Of a stretch of DNA of 59,068 bases, positions 49,793 through 59,068 are shown in pieces. Positions within the stretch are counted from its first letter, which is position 1, and every line of letters starts with the position of its first letter. A program made the translations under genes and the position numbers. Source of the DNA: an uncultured Alphaproteobacteria bacterium (GTDB lineage Bacteria; Pseudomonadota; Alphaproteobacteria; RF32; CAG-239); assembly GCA_944391345.1 (NCBI GenBank), contig CALXTE010000010.1, positions 1 through 59,068 on the forward strand. The letters run 5' to 3'. Below the pieces are notes generated by a model. That model saw only the letters and a list, made by a program, of their open reading frames with translations. It was not told where the DNA came from and did no database searches.

Positions 49793-51277
49793 TTATATTT
49801 TTCGTTTTTCACGTTTGCGTTCCGATGATGGGGCTATTTTCATGCTTTCGCGGTATTTTGCAACGGTTCGGCGGGCAACTTTTAGGCCTTCACGGGCCAA
49901 AAGCTCAGATATTTTATCATCTGACAAAACTTTTTTGGGGTCTTCGTTTTCTATCATTTGTTTGATTTTGTGCTTGATGGCGGTTGTCGACTGATTTTCG
50001 TCTCCGCTATAACTGCCGGCGGCGGCCGAGAAAAAGTATTTTAGCTCAAAAATTCCGAGCGGGGTGTGCATATATTTATTAACCGTGGCGCGGCTGACCG
50101 TGCTTTCGTGCAGCTCAACGGCATCTGCGATGTCTTTTAAGGCCATGGGTTTTAGCCCTTCAATGCCTTTTTCAAAAAAGTCGTGTTGTGATTTTACAAT
50201 TTCTTCACTAATGCGGAGAATCGTGTCGGCACGCTGATGGAGGGCGCGGATTAAAAAGTTTGCGCTGCTGCTTTGATTTTTGATATATCTTTTGGCTTCT
50301 TTATTTTTTTCGCTCAGGTGTTTTATTTCTTTATAATAACGTTGGTCAATCAAAATTCGCGGCAGTGAGCGGCTATTGAGTTCGACAATGAACTCACCGT
50401 ATTTGTTGCGGCGTACAAAAACATCGGGAATGATATAGTCGGTTGCTTTGATGTCATATTCTAAGGCCGGTTTGGGATTGGTCGATTTGATGTCGGCAAT
50501 CATTTCTTTTAAGTCTTCATCACTGATGTTTAGTTTTTTTTGCAGCTGTTTATATTCTTTTTGGGCGAGCAAATCGAGGTTTTGCAAAAGCTCTTGTATT
50601 TTGATGTCAAGTCGGTCTTTATCTTTGAGTTGCAAGGCAATGCATTCGCTCAGGCTTTCGGCAAAAATGCCGGATGGTTCCAGCTCTTTTAATTTTTCAA
50701 GCACTTGTTTTATGTTGTTTTCTTGGGTGTGCAGAATGGCTGCGATTTTTTTTGTATCGCCTCTGAAATATCCGCTTTCATCCAGAAAGCTCATCAAGCG
50801 GAAAGCGATTAATTTTTCTTTGGGCGATGAAAAATTAATTTCTATTTGTTCACTCAAGTGTTGGAACAAGGTTTTGGGCGATGAGAGTTTTTGCTCAAAA
50901 AAGTCGTAGTCTTCTTCGGCGGAATTTCTTTTGTCTTTGCTTTTGGCGTAGTCTTGCCAATCATAGTCATTTGAAGTTTCATAGCCTTCACGGTCAGAGC
51001 CGTCGTCGTCAAAAGTGTTGCCTAAGTCAATGTCGGGTGATGCTTCATCCGTTGTTTCAGTAGGCGAATCGTAATCATCTATGGTTTGTTCTTTGGTGTC
51101 ATCTTGGGCAAGAAAGTCTTCTTCTCTTTCAAGTAAGGGATTTGATGCGAGTTCTTGTTCTATCACGCTGCTGAGCTCAAGATTAGACATCTGTAACAGG
51201 TTTATGGCCTGTTTCAGTTGCGGCGTCATCAAGAGTGACTGCGATTGTTTTATTTCTAATTTAGGCGTGATAGCCAT
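49793..51277 (-). CDS. rpoN: RNA polymerase sigma-54 factor RpoN
   Basis: A 494-residue alternative sigma factor. The N-terminal Q-rich activator domain (LEIKQSQSLLMTPQLKQAINLLQMSN), an acidic linker, the core-binding domain and the C-terminal RpoN box ARRTVAKYRE (near 480) are present. It needs AAA+ activators, none of which is in the window. It lies between lptB and hpf, the standard place. No obvious -24/-12 promoter was seen here. Confidence 0.95.
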   Translation of the reverse strand: MAITPKLEIKQSQSLLMTPQLKQAINLLQMSNLELSSVIEQELASNPLLEREEDFLAQDDTKEQTIDDYDSPTETTDEASPDIDLGNTFDDDGSDREGYETSNDYDWQDYAKSKDKRNSAEEDYDFFEQKLSSPKTLFQHLSEQIEINFSSPKEKLIAFRLMSFLDESGYFRGDTKKIAAILHTQENNIKQVLEKLKELEPSGIFAESLSECIALQLKDKDRLDIKIQELLQNLDLLAQKEYKQLQKKLNISDEDLKEMIADIKSTNPKPALEYDIKATDYIIPDVFVRRNKYGEFIVELNSRSLPRILIDQRYYKEIKHLSEKNKEAKRYIKNQSSSANFLIRALHQRADTILRISEEIVKSQHDFFEKGIEGLKPMALKDIADAVELHESTVSRATVNKYMHTPLGIFELKYFFSAAAGSYSGDENQSTTAIKHKIKQMIENEDPKKVLSDDKISELLAREGLKVARRTVAKYRESMKIAPSSERKREKRKI

Positions 51278-51303
51278 TCTATGCGCGGCTCCCCTAAATT
51301 TGA

Positions 51304-52044
51304 TTACATTGAGAAATTATCGCCCAGATAAACTTTGCGGACTTCTTTGCTGGCAACGATTTCGGACGGAACACCTTCCATTAAGACCGAGCCCCCATGC
51401 AAAATATACGCACGGTCGATAATGTCTAAAGTTTCACGCACATTGTGGTCGGTGATTAAAACGCCGAGGCCGCGGTTTTTGAGCTGGGATACCAAAGTTC
51501 TTATCTCTCCGACGGCAATCGGATCAATACCGGCCAAAGGCTCATCAAGCAAGATGAAATTCGGTTGGCTGGCTAAAGCACGGGCGATTTCCAGGCGGCG
51601 GCGTTCTCCGCCGGATAACGCAATGGCCGGTGATTTTCTTAAATGAGCAATCGAAAATTCTGAGAGCAGTTGCTCTAACATATTTTCTTGCTCGCTGATA
51701 TCGTCCGTTACAATCTCGAGAATCGCTTTGATGTTTTCTTCTACGGTTAAAGAGCGGAAAATAGAGGCCTCTTGCGGCAGATAGCCGATACCCATGCGGG
51801 CGCGGCGATACATCGGCAAATTGGTAATGTCTTTGCCGTCAATATGGACATCGCCATAATCCGGCGTGATTAAGCCCGTAACGCAATAAAAGCAAGTGGT
51901 TTTGCCGGCGCCGTTGGGTCCTAATAAGCCGACAGCTTCGCCTCTTTTTACATGGAGAGATACGTTGCGCAAAACCGGTCTGTTTTTATATTTTTTTCCG
52001 ATATTAAAAACTTCTAGCGTTGATACGGCAGAATTATTCAACAT
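51304..52044 (-). CDS. lptB: LPS export ABC transporter ATPase LptB
   Basis: A 246-residue ABC ATPase that powers LPS transport with LptFG. Walker A GPNGAGKTT, the signature LSGGERRRLEIARAL and Walker B FILLDEPLAGIDP are intact, followed by the switch histidine (ITDHNVRE). The start ATG 52044 overlaps the end of lptA; a longer in-frame start is possible but would translate lptA sequence. Confidence 0.96.
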   Translation of the reverse strand: MLNNSAVSTLEVFNIGKKYKNRPVLRNVSLHVKRGEAVGLLGPNGAGKTTCFYCVTGLITPDYGDVHIDGKDITNLPMYRRARMGIGYLPQEASIFRSLTVEENIKAILEIVTDDISEQENMLEQLLSEFSIAHLRKSPAIALSGGERRRLEIARALASQPNFILLDEPLAGIDPIAVGEIRTLVSQLKNRGLGVLITDHNVRETLDIIDRAYILHGGSVLMEGVPSEIVASKEVRKVYLGDNFSM

Positions 52045-52846
52045 GATTTTCTTTCTCCTTGTCGGAAGGGGTTTTATCTTTCTTTTGGCTGCTTTGGCGG
52101 AAGACACCGGAAACGCGGCTGCCATTTTCTCCGGCAAGCATGCGGCTGATGCCGGTATTTAAATCCGTTTCGGCGTAGTTGCCGCGCAGAATGCTGCCGT
52201 CTTGGTTGATGACAACATCTTCATAAAGTTTTACTTTGCCTTCTTTGGGTAAATAAATTCCTCTTTTAGAAGTGGCGGTTGCCTGAGGCGTGGTGATTTT
52301 TACATTGCCGGCGATGTTGACTTTATTCATCGCGAGGTTGCCTTGTTTGTCTTTTTCAAAGTAGCTAATCATTTCATCTGATTGGACTTTGTTTTGTTTA
52401 TTATAAGCGGTGACATTGCCATAAGCCGTGGCTTTTGCCTCTTTCGGATAATAAATGATTTTGTCTTCCGCAGTGATGATGTCGCCGTTTTGATTGACAA
52501 TCTTGGCCGGCTTTCCGGTTAATATTACTTCTTCTTTGCCAAGGTCATAGTCCATTGTGTTGCCAAAGGCCTGAGCATTTTGGCCTGAAGCTTTGACATT
52601 GCCTTTGGCGTGAAGTGTTTTGAAAATGGTTTTGCCGTTTTTATCTTCATCGTAAAAAGCGGTTAGGGTATCTGCATTTATGCTGTTTCCGTCTTTTTTT
52701 GCAACAGCATTGCCGACGGCTACCAATTTTTTTTCATTTTGATGAAGTTCTACCTGTTTATCGGCAAAAACCTCTAAGTCCTGACTTTGTGCCGGAGAAG
52801 TGTTTAGAAGAAATATGCTGAGTAAAATTGCCGTTGTCTTTTTCAT
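52034..52846 (-). CDS. lptA: LPS transport periplasmic protein LptA
   Basis: A 270-residue protein with a signal peptide (cut after about residue 21: TSPAQSQ) and OstA/LptA beta-jellyroll repeats. It bridges LptC and LptD across the periplasm. At 270 residues it is longer than E. coli LptA, with more jellyroll turns, and has a charged tail. It overlaps lptC by 4 bases. Confidence 0.9.
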   Translation of the reverse strand: MKKTTAILLSIFLLNTSPAQSQDLEVFADKQVELHQNEKKLVAVGNAVAKKDGNSINADTLTAFYDEDKNGKTIFKTLHAKGNVKASGQNAQAFGNTMDYDLGKEEVILTGKPAKIVNQNGDIITAEDKIIYYPKEAKATAYGNVTAYNKQNKVQSDEMISYFEKDKQGNLAMNKVNIAGNVKITTPQATATSKRGIYLPKEGKVKLYEDVVINQDGSILRGNYAETDLNTGISRMLAGENGSRVSGVFRQSSQKKDKTPSDKEKENHVE

Positions 52847-53514
52847 TTGTTGCCCTTTAGTTGTTCTTCTTTTATTATAATATGGGTCTTGCCGGTGAAA
52901 ATTAACAGGTTTTGGTTTTTATAAAATTTGAAGCCGTGAGAATCTATCTTGCCTAAAGCACCCTCTCCATGAGTTGGGGTGGTGCTGATTCCAAAGTTTT
53001 GTTTGAAATCATATTCCATGGCCTCGGTGGTGGCGGTATAGCCTTCGCTATATGTTACTTTGACGTTTTGCTCTAATCGAAGCGTATTTTTATTTTGGTC
53101 ATAATAGCCGACGGGGGCTTCAATGTCATACCAAGGCCCTTTCAGAGTGGGAATTTTGCCTTTGGGGTTGCTGAGCTTGATAAGCTTTGACCCCGGAGCG
53201 GTTTCGTCAATGTTATTTGCGGTGAATTCGTTGACTTTGTTATCTTTGTCGGTGATAAAAAGTTCGGAGCTTTCAACATGGAGCTTTTCAAGCTCTCCTT
53301 GCTTGGGCAAAGTAATGTCTAAGCCAAAACTGTCTTCAGATTGTTTGGCATGAGGTATGATAATCAACAGACCCAACAAAATTGCCGCTAAACTCGGAAA
53401 TAACAGCTCTATGCTTTTTATCAGCTTGTGGCGACGGTCAATTTCGGGGCTCTTGCTTTCTTTCTTGAGCCCCGTGTTGGCAAAATAAGAATCAATGTCT
53501 TTGTTATTTTCCAC
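52843..53514 (-). CDS. lptC: LPS export protein LptC
   Basis: A 223-residue bitopic inner-membrane protein: a basic cytoplasmic start, one transmembrane helix (about 32-50), and the periplasmic LptC jellyroll (DITLPKQGELEKLHVESSELF...). It passes LPS from LptBFG to LptA. It is 3 bases downstream of kdsD and overlaps lptA. Confidence 0.88.
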   Translation of the reverse strand: MENNKDIDSYFANTGLKKESKSPEIDRRHKLIKSIELLFPSLAAILLGLLIIIPHAKQSEDSFGLDITLPKQGELEKLHVESSELFITDKDNKVNEFTANNIDETAPGSKLIKLSNPKGKIPTLKGPWYDIEAPVGYYDQNKNTLRLEQNVKVTYSEGYTATTEAMEYDFKQNFGISTTPTHGEGALGKIDSHGFKFYKNQNLLIFTGKTHIIIKEEQLKGNK

Positions 53515-53517
53515 TTT

Positions 53518-54480
53518 TTAGGCTACTCCTGCTTTTAAGCAATCATGCATGTGGATAATGCCTATCGGAATTTTATTGTCGACGACAAATAATTGGGTTA
53601 TGCCTTTGCCGGTGTTGTTCATGATGTTTAAGGCTTCGGCAACCAAAATATCTCCGGTGATGGTCTTGGGATTAACCGTCATAATGTCTTTGGCCGTTTT
53701 GGTCATAACATCGTTGCTCATGCTGCGGCGCAAGTCACCATCGGTTATCATGCCGACGAGGTTGCCGTTTGCGTCAATTACGCCGACGCAGCCAAGCATT
53801 TTGGTGGTCATGGTTAAGATGACTTCTTGCATGGGAGCATTTTCTTTAACCAACGGCAATTCATCTCCTTTATGCATTAGGTCAGAAACTTTTTGCAGAA
53901 AGGCACCGAGTTTTCCTCCGGGGTGGCGCTGTTTGAAATCAGTTTTTGTGAATCCTTTTCTTTCCAGCAAGGCAATGGCCAAAATATCACCCAAGACAAT
54001 GGTGGCCGTGGTTGAAGATGTTGGGGCCAAACCCAGCGGACAAGCCTCTCCGTCATTGGGCAAGGTTAGTAAAATGTCGCCGGCTTTGCCTAAAGCGCTG
54101 TCGGGATTCTTGGTAATCGCAATTAATGGAATGCCATATCTTTTGCAATAGACGATGATGTCGGAAAGTTCTTTGGTCTCGCCAGAGTTTGAAATGGCCA
54201 AGACACAATCTTTTTCGGTAATCATGCCGAGGTCCCCGTGGCTGGCTTCTCCGGGGTGAACAAAAAATGACGGTGTGCCGGTTGAGGCTAAAGTTGCCGC
54301 TATTTTAGAGCCGACATGGCCTGATTTTCCCATGCCGGTTACAATGACACGTCCTTCAATCTTTTGCATTAAATCCAGAGCTTGGCTTAAGTGCTCATCA
54401 AGGTTGTCTTCCATCATGCGAAGGGCTTCAACCTCTTTATCAATTGTGTGTTTGGCAGAGGTAATGTCTTTATTTTCCAT
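53518..54480 (-). CDS. kdsD: D-arabinose 5-phosphate isomerase KdsD
   Basis: A 320-residue enzyme that converts ribulose-5-phosphate to arabinose-5-phosphate, the first step to Kdo. It has an N-terminal SIS domain (GRVIVTGMGKSGHVGSKIAATLASTGTPSFFVHPGEASHGDLG) and two C-terminal CBS domains (about 205-318). First gene of the lpt operon; the upstream region has an extended TATAAA but no convincing -35. Confidence 0.94.
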   Translation of the reverse strand: MENKDITSAKHTIDKEVEALRMMEDNLDEHLSQALDLMQKIEGRVIVTGMGKSGHVGSKIAATLASTGTPSFFVHPGEASHGDLGMITEKDCVLAISNSGETKELSDIIVYCKRYGIPLIAITKNPDSALGKAGDILLTLPNDGEACPLGLAPTSSTTATIVLGDILAIALLERKGFTKTDFKQRHPGGKLGAFLQKVSDLMHKGDELPLVKENAPMQEVILTMTTKMLGCVGVIDANGNLVGMITDGDLRRSMSNDVMTKTAKDIMTVNPKTITGDILVAEALNIMNNTGKGITQLFVVDNKIPIGIIHMHDCLKAGVA

Positions 54481-54569
54481 AGTTCATTATCCGAGTATTG
54501 TTAATTTTATAGCAGAACAATATTCCTTTTGTTGTTAAAAAGCAAGCCTTTTCCCAAAAGTTCTAACAA

Positions 54570-54926
54570 TCAGGGATTTTGAGCAAAGCCCATAACATCT
54601 CCGGTTATCGTCCATTCGCTATGGCTGAACAAGGGTAAAAAACGGATGGTATGATATTGGATCTCTACATTGCTCAGATAATCACCTTTGTATTGTTGCA
54701 GTGTTTTTTCTATGGCATTATCGAGTTTTGGGGTTTCGCCGAACGGGATAAATACAAGCCAGCCTTCTGAGGTGGAAGTTGTGACTTGTTCTTTTATGAC
54801 ATGATTGTCTTGTTCAAAATATTTTAACGGTGTGGGGCGTGAGGTAAGAATTCCATAGTGTCCTTCCGAAGTGGTACAGGCACTGAGTAAGAACATTAGT
54901 CCTAAAGCGATTTTATGTTTCATCAT
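54570..54926 (-). CDS. small lipoprotein, paralogue of the next gene
   Basis: A 118-residue protein with a lipoprotein signal ending LLSAC. The mature part (GWLVFIPFGETPKLDNAIEKTLQQYKGDYLSN... SEWTITGDVMGFA) resembles the upstream gene product (GVFLFFPQGYPNLEYAVRRALDSAEADILVN... NTITVKGDAVKLA), so the pair arose by duplication. Function unknown. The start overlaps the preceding stop (ATGA), so translation is coupled. Confidence 0.75.
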   Translation of the reverse strand: MMKHKIALGLMFLLSACTTSEGHYGILTSRPTPLKYFEQDNHVIKEQVTTSTSEGWLVFIPFGETPKLDNAIEKTLQQYKGDYLSNVEIQYHTIRFLPLFSHSEWTITGDVMGFAQNP

Positions 54927-55288
54927 TCAAAACCTCCAAACATCGGGGCAAGTTTGACGGCATCGCCTTTGACCGTAATCGTGTTTTCTCCGCCGAGTAA
55001 ATACCATGAGCTTTTGTATTCGGCTTTGGCGTTAACCAAAATGTCGGCTTCGGCACTGTCTAAGGCACGACGAACCGCGTATTCCAAATTTGGATAGCCT
55101 TGCGGAAAAAACAGAAAAACGCCGGTGCTGTCGCTGCCGCTAACCCCTTTAACAACTGTGGCTTTTTGCAGTTGGCGCGCTTCAACAGCCGTGATTTCGG
55201 GAGAAATAACGCCAAGCTCGGCAATGCGTTGTGTGCTTGTGCAGCCGCTTAATAATATAAGTATTGCCGCCAGCCCGATTTTGTTCAT
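54923..55288 (-). CDS. small lipoprotein
   Basis: A 121-residue protein with a lipoprotein signal ending LLSGC. The mature domain is a small alpha/beta unit related to its downstream neighbour, of a type found in TRL-like lipoproteins. Function unknown. A Shine-Dalgarno GAGGAG precedes the ATG. Confidence 0.75.
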   Translation of the reverse strand: MNKIGLAAILILLSGCTSTQRIAELGVISPEITAVEARQLQKATVVKGVSGSDSTGVFLFFPQGYPNLEYAVRRALDSAEADILVNAKAEYKSSWYLLGGENTITVKGDAVKLAPMFGGFE

Positions 55289-55664
55289 GAATTGCTCCTC
55301 GTTATTTGTTTTTGCTTATTCTAGTTGCTTTCTTTTAAAACTTCGTTAAATAGACTCAAATTGACTCAAAAAACGCTTTGGAAGAGATCAGAAACTGGTC
55401 TTCTCAATGACTCTTTTCAAGGATTTACGAATCGCTTTTCTCTCTTTCTTAATAAAAAGTAAATGTTTTTTAGACTCAAATCAAAGAAAATTTGCAAAAG
55501 GCTCTTGACTTTATTTTAAACTGAATCTAGTATGCCGAGACTCGATTAGACAAGGGGTGCTTTGTGCTATGCGCTTTTTGTGTGTTTCACAGGAGAAGAA
55601 TAGTACGTTTGCTCCTTAATTGTCTGGTTTCGAGATGTGTAATGTTTTAATAAGGAAAATAGTG
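55289..55664 (+). promoter_or_regulatory. rpsL promoter and leader region
   Basis: TTGACT at 55505-55510, 17-base spacer, TAGTAT at 55528-55533 is the likely rpsL promoter, giving a leader of about 125 nt. Upstream, 55289-55500 holds no gene; AACGCTTT/GAATCGCTTT-like fragments and two copies of GACTCAAA are visible but not interpretable. AAGGAAAA lies before the rpsL ATG. Confidence 0.6.
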
Positions 55665-56518
<854 letters not shown>

Positions 56519-56539
56519 CGCGAAGAAGAGGATTTTATT

Positions 56540-58615
56540 ATGGCTCGTACACATAAACTTGAATTGTACAGAAATATCGGTATTATGGCTCACATCGATG
56601 CCGGTAAAACGACAACAACCGAACGTATTCTGTATTATACCGGTCAAAACCACAAGATTGGTGAGGTTCATGAAGGCGCTGCCACCATGGACTGGATGGA
56701 ACAGGAGCAAGAACGCGGTATTACTATTACCTCCGCTGCTACAACCTGTTTCTGGAAAGGTCACAGAATTAATATCATCGATACGCCGGGCCACGTTGAC
56801 TTCACTGTCGAGGTTGAACGTTCTTTGCGCGTGTTGGATGGTGCAATTACGGTTTTTGATTCCGTTGCCGGTGTTGAACCTCAGTCTGAAACCGTTTGGA
56901 GACAAGCTGATAAATACGGGGTTCCTCGTATTTGCTTCTGCAACAAAATGGACCGTATCGGTGCTAACTTCTATCGTTGCTTGGATATGATTGTTGACCG
57001 TTTGGGCGCTCGCCCGATGGCTTTGCAACTTCCGCTCGGCGTTGAAGCTGACTTCCGCGGCGTTGTTGATTTGTTGAACATGAAGGCTATTGTTTATACC
57101 GGTGATACTGCTGATTCTCCTATCGAAATTCAGGAGATTCCGGCGGATATGCGTGAGGCTGCCGAAAAATATCATCACGAAATGGTCGAAATGGCCGTTG
57201 AGGAAGATGAACAGGCTATGAACGATTATCTTGAAGGTAAAGAAGTTTCCGTTGAAACTTTGAAAAAATGCATCCGTAAGGGTACTATTGCTCAAGATTT
57301 CGTTCCGGTCTTCTGCGGAACCGCTTTCAAAAACAAAGGTGTTCAGCCTTTGCTTGATGCCGTTATTGATTATTTGCCTTCTCCTCTAGATATTGCCTCT
57401 ATCAAAGGTGTTAATCCGGATACCGGTAAAGAAGAAGAAAGACATCCGGCCGATGATCAGCCTTTGGCTGCTTTGGCGTTCAAAATTATGAACGACCCGT
57501 TTGTCGGTTCTTTGACCTTTACTCGTATTTATTCCGGTACTATGTCTGCCGGCTCTTATGTCTATAACTCGGTTAAAGACAAAAAAGAGCGCGTCGGTCG
57601 TATGCTTTTGATGCATGCTAATAAACGTGAGGATTTGAAAGAAGCTAATGCCGGTGATATTATCGCTTTGGCCGGTTTGAAAGATACTACTACCGGTGAT
57701 ACGCTTTGCGATCAGGCTCATCCGATTGTTTTGGAAAATATGGAATTTCCGGATCCGGTTATTGAGCTTGCCGTTGAGCCGAAAACCAAGGCCGATGTCG
57801 AAAAAATGGGCATTGCTTTGTCTCGTTTGGCTATGGAAGATCCTTCTTTCAAAGTATCTTCAGACCCAGATTCCGGACAGACAATCATCAAAGGTATGGG
57901 TGAACTTCACCTCGAGATTATTGTCGACCGCTTGAAACGTGAGTTCAAAGTTGATTGTAATGTCGGTGAGCCGCAAGTTGCTTATCGTGAAACCATTACA
58001 AAACCTTGCGATATTGAATATACTCATAAAAAACAATCCGGTGGTGCCGGTCAGTTCGCTAAGGTTAAAATTAAGTTCTCTCCGATTGAGGGCTATAATG
58101 GCTTTGAATTTGAAAATACTGTTGTCGGCGGTAATGTTCCGAAAGAATATATTCCGGGCGTCGAAAAAGGTTTGCGCTCCGCTATGGATGCCGGTGTTAT
58201 TGCCGGATATCCGGTTACCGGTGTTCACTGCAACCTTTATGATGGTGCTTATCACGAAGTCGACTCTAACGTTATGTGCTTTGAAATTGCTGCTCGCGCT
58301 GCTTTCCGTGAAGGTATGCGTCAGGCCGATCCAAAGCTCTTGGAGCCGATTATGAAAGTCGAAGTTGTTACTCCGGAAGAATATATGGGTGACATTATCG
58401 GTGACTTGAACTCTCGCCGTGGTCTGGTCAGTGGCATGGATCAGCGTGCAAACGCCCGTGTTATTGATGCCAGTGTTCCTTTGGCGAATATGTTCGGTTA
58501 TGTTAACACTTTACGTTCTTTGTCTCAGGGCCGTGCTCAGTTTACTATGGTCTTCGATCATTATGCCGAAGTTCCTAAGGATGTGGCTGAGAAGGTTAAA
58601 GCTAAGAACGCCTAA
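56540..58615 (+). CDS. fusA: elongation factor G
   Basis: A 691-residue GTPase that drives translocation. G1 [15 protein letters not shown] (about residues 16-30), G2 [10 protein letters not shown]3 DTPGHVDF and G4 NKMDR are intact; domain IV (GGAGQFAKV) and domain V are present. Shine-Dalgarno AGAGGA lies upstream. It is followed by a tandem repeat instead of running straight into tuf. Confidence 0.98.
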   Translation: MARTHKLELYRNIGIMAHIDAGKTTTTERILYYTGQNHKIGEVHEGAATMDWMEQEQERGITITSAATTCFWKGHRINIIDTPGHVDFTVEVERSLRVLDGAITVFDSVAGVEPQSETVWRQADKYGVPRICFCNKMDRIGANFYRCLDMIVDRLGARPMALQLPLGVEADFRGVVDLLNMKAIVYTGDTADSPIEIQEIPADMREAAEKYHHEMVEMAVEEDEQAMNDYLEGKEVSVETLKKCIRKGTIAQDFVPVFCGTAFKNKGVQPLLDAVIDYLPSPLDIASIKGVNPDTGKEEERHPADDQPLAALAFKIMNDPFVGSLTFTRIYSGTMSAGSYVYNSVKDKKERVGRMLLMHANKREDLKEANAGDIIALAGLKDTTTGDTLCDQAHPIVLENMEFPDPVIELAVEPKTKADVEKMGIALSRLAMEDPSFKVSSDPDSGQTIIKGMGELHLEIIVDRLKREFKVDCNVGEPQVAYRETITKPCDIEYTHKKQSGGAGQFAKVKIKFSPIEGYNGFEFENTVVGGNVPKEYIPGVEKGLRSAMDAGVIAGYPVTGVHCNLYDGAYHEVDSNVMCFEIAARAAFREGMRQADPKLLEPIMKVEVVTPEEYMGDIIGDLNSRRGLVSGMDQRANARVIDASVPLANMFGYVNTLRSLSQGRAQFTMVFDHYAEVPKDVAEKVKAKNA

Positions 58616-58856
58616 AATTTCGTTTTTAACGGGAAGCTAGAGCAATTTTACGTTATCTCAAAAAATTCATGTACTGCTCTGTACACTAAAATTTTTTTCG
58701 TAACTAGAAATCACTCTATCTTCCTCGTTAAAAACAAAATTTCGTTTTTAGGGAAAGCTAGAGCAATTTTACGTTATCTCAAAAAATTCATGTACTACTC
58801 TGTACACTAAAATTTTTTCGTAACTAGAAATCACTCTATGCTTCCTCGTTAAAAAC
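58614..58856 (+). repeat. tandem pair of 122-bp palindromic elements
   Basis: Copy 1 is 58614-58735 and copy 2 is 58736-58856; they differ at only a few positions. Each copy is an imperfect inverted repeat: the left end GTTTTTAACGGGAAGCTAGAG is complementary to the right end CTCTATCTTCCTCGTTAAAAAC, and the centre TGTAC / GTACA with A-run and T-run arms also pairs. A long RNA hairpin is expected in fusA read-through transcripts. There is no coding content. Confidence 0.8.
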
Positions 58857-58904
58857 AATGATTGAGTTTGTTTATTTAATTTTTTTAATTTGGAGTTATT
58901 CTAA

Positions 58905-59068
58905 ATGGCAAAAGAGAAATTTGAGCGTAGCAAACCGCACTGCAACATCGGTACGATTGGCCACGTAGACCACGGAAAGACCACCTTAACGGCAGCGATA
59001 ACAAAAGTATTGGCAGAAAAAGGCGGCGCAAACTTCACAGCATATGATCAAATTGATAAAGCTCCGGA
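58905..59068 (+). CDS. tuf: elongation factor Tu, 5' part (cut by window end)
   Basis: 54 codons of EF-Tu. The start [20 protein letters not shown] and G1 GHVDHGKTT (P-loop) are clear. GGAG precedes the ATG by 8 bases. The remainder (about 340 residues) is outside the window. Confidence 0.97.
   Translation, partial: MAKEKFERSKPHCNIGTIGHVDHGKTTLTAAITKVLAEKGGANFTAYDQIDKAP

Overview
The window looks like a chromosomal segment of an AT-rich (by eye around 40% G+C), Gram-negative alphaproteobacterium, probably a host-associated uncultured lineage. The clues are the kdsD-lptC-lptA-lptB-rpoN-hpf-ptsN gene order, an ATP12-type F1-ATPase chaperone gene beside rluC, the long-linker FtsZ ending in a PSFLRRR tail, and several lipoproteins. 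The taxonomic call is inference; no 16S rRNA and no tRNA is visible here.

Layout. 1-742: non-coding stretch with a strong promoter, three terminators and a possible small RNA. 743-2027: secE, nusG, mscL. 2062-8505: a lipoprotein, hslO, recX, a lectin-like protein, a secreted 40-cysteine protein, a metallothionein-like 60-mer, truA and a Gfo/Idh/MocA oxidoreductase. 8702-19773: a TolC-SPOR fusion lipoprotein, a pentapeptide-repeat protein, an orphan VirD4-like ATPase, rarA, rluC, asmA, a truncated atp12 and acylphosphatase. 20526-23447: rplK-rplA-rplJ-rplL with an L1-stalk mimic and an L10 leader. 23448-28963: small accessory genes on both strands. 29058-37682: rpoB-rpoC. 37702-40351: more accessory genes. 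40366-48533 (minus): mraY-ftsW-murG-murB-ftsQ-ftsA-ftsZ, without murC, murD or ddl. 48669-54480 (minus): kdsD-lptCAB-rpoN-hpf-ptsN. 54570-55288: two overlapping lipoprotein genes. 55505-59068: rpsL-rpsG-fusA, a tandem palindromic repeat, then the start of tuf.

The core genes make one growth-related block: transcription (RNA polymerase, NusG), translation (L11, L1, L10, L7/L12, S12, S7, EF-G, EF-Tu), protein export (SecE), division and peptidoglycan synthesis, and LPS transport. The str/rpo block that is usually contiguous is broken into four pieces with accessory islands between them, including between rplL and rpoB.

The most interesting pattern is in the accessory islands. Ten genes of unknown or vague function have no Shine-Dalgarno sequence. 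Nearly all share an AT-rich leader (TTATTATT, then roughly ACTTAAAAATT, then TATT just before the ATG), and eight promoters of TTGACA-16/17-TAnnnT type (one weaker) lie upstream. Nearby core genes and lipoproteins mostly have ordinary Shine-Dalgarno sites. Three of these genes encode related lectin-like (DUF1566-type) proteins. Two further elements are unexplained: purine-rich tracts with 17-bp periodicity downstream of the rplL and rpoC terminators, and a tandem 122-bp palindromic repeat between fusA and tuf.
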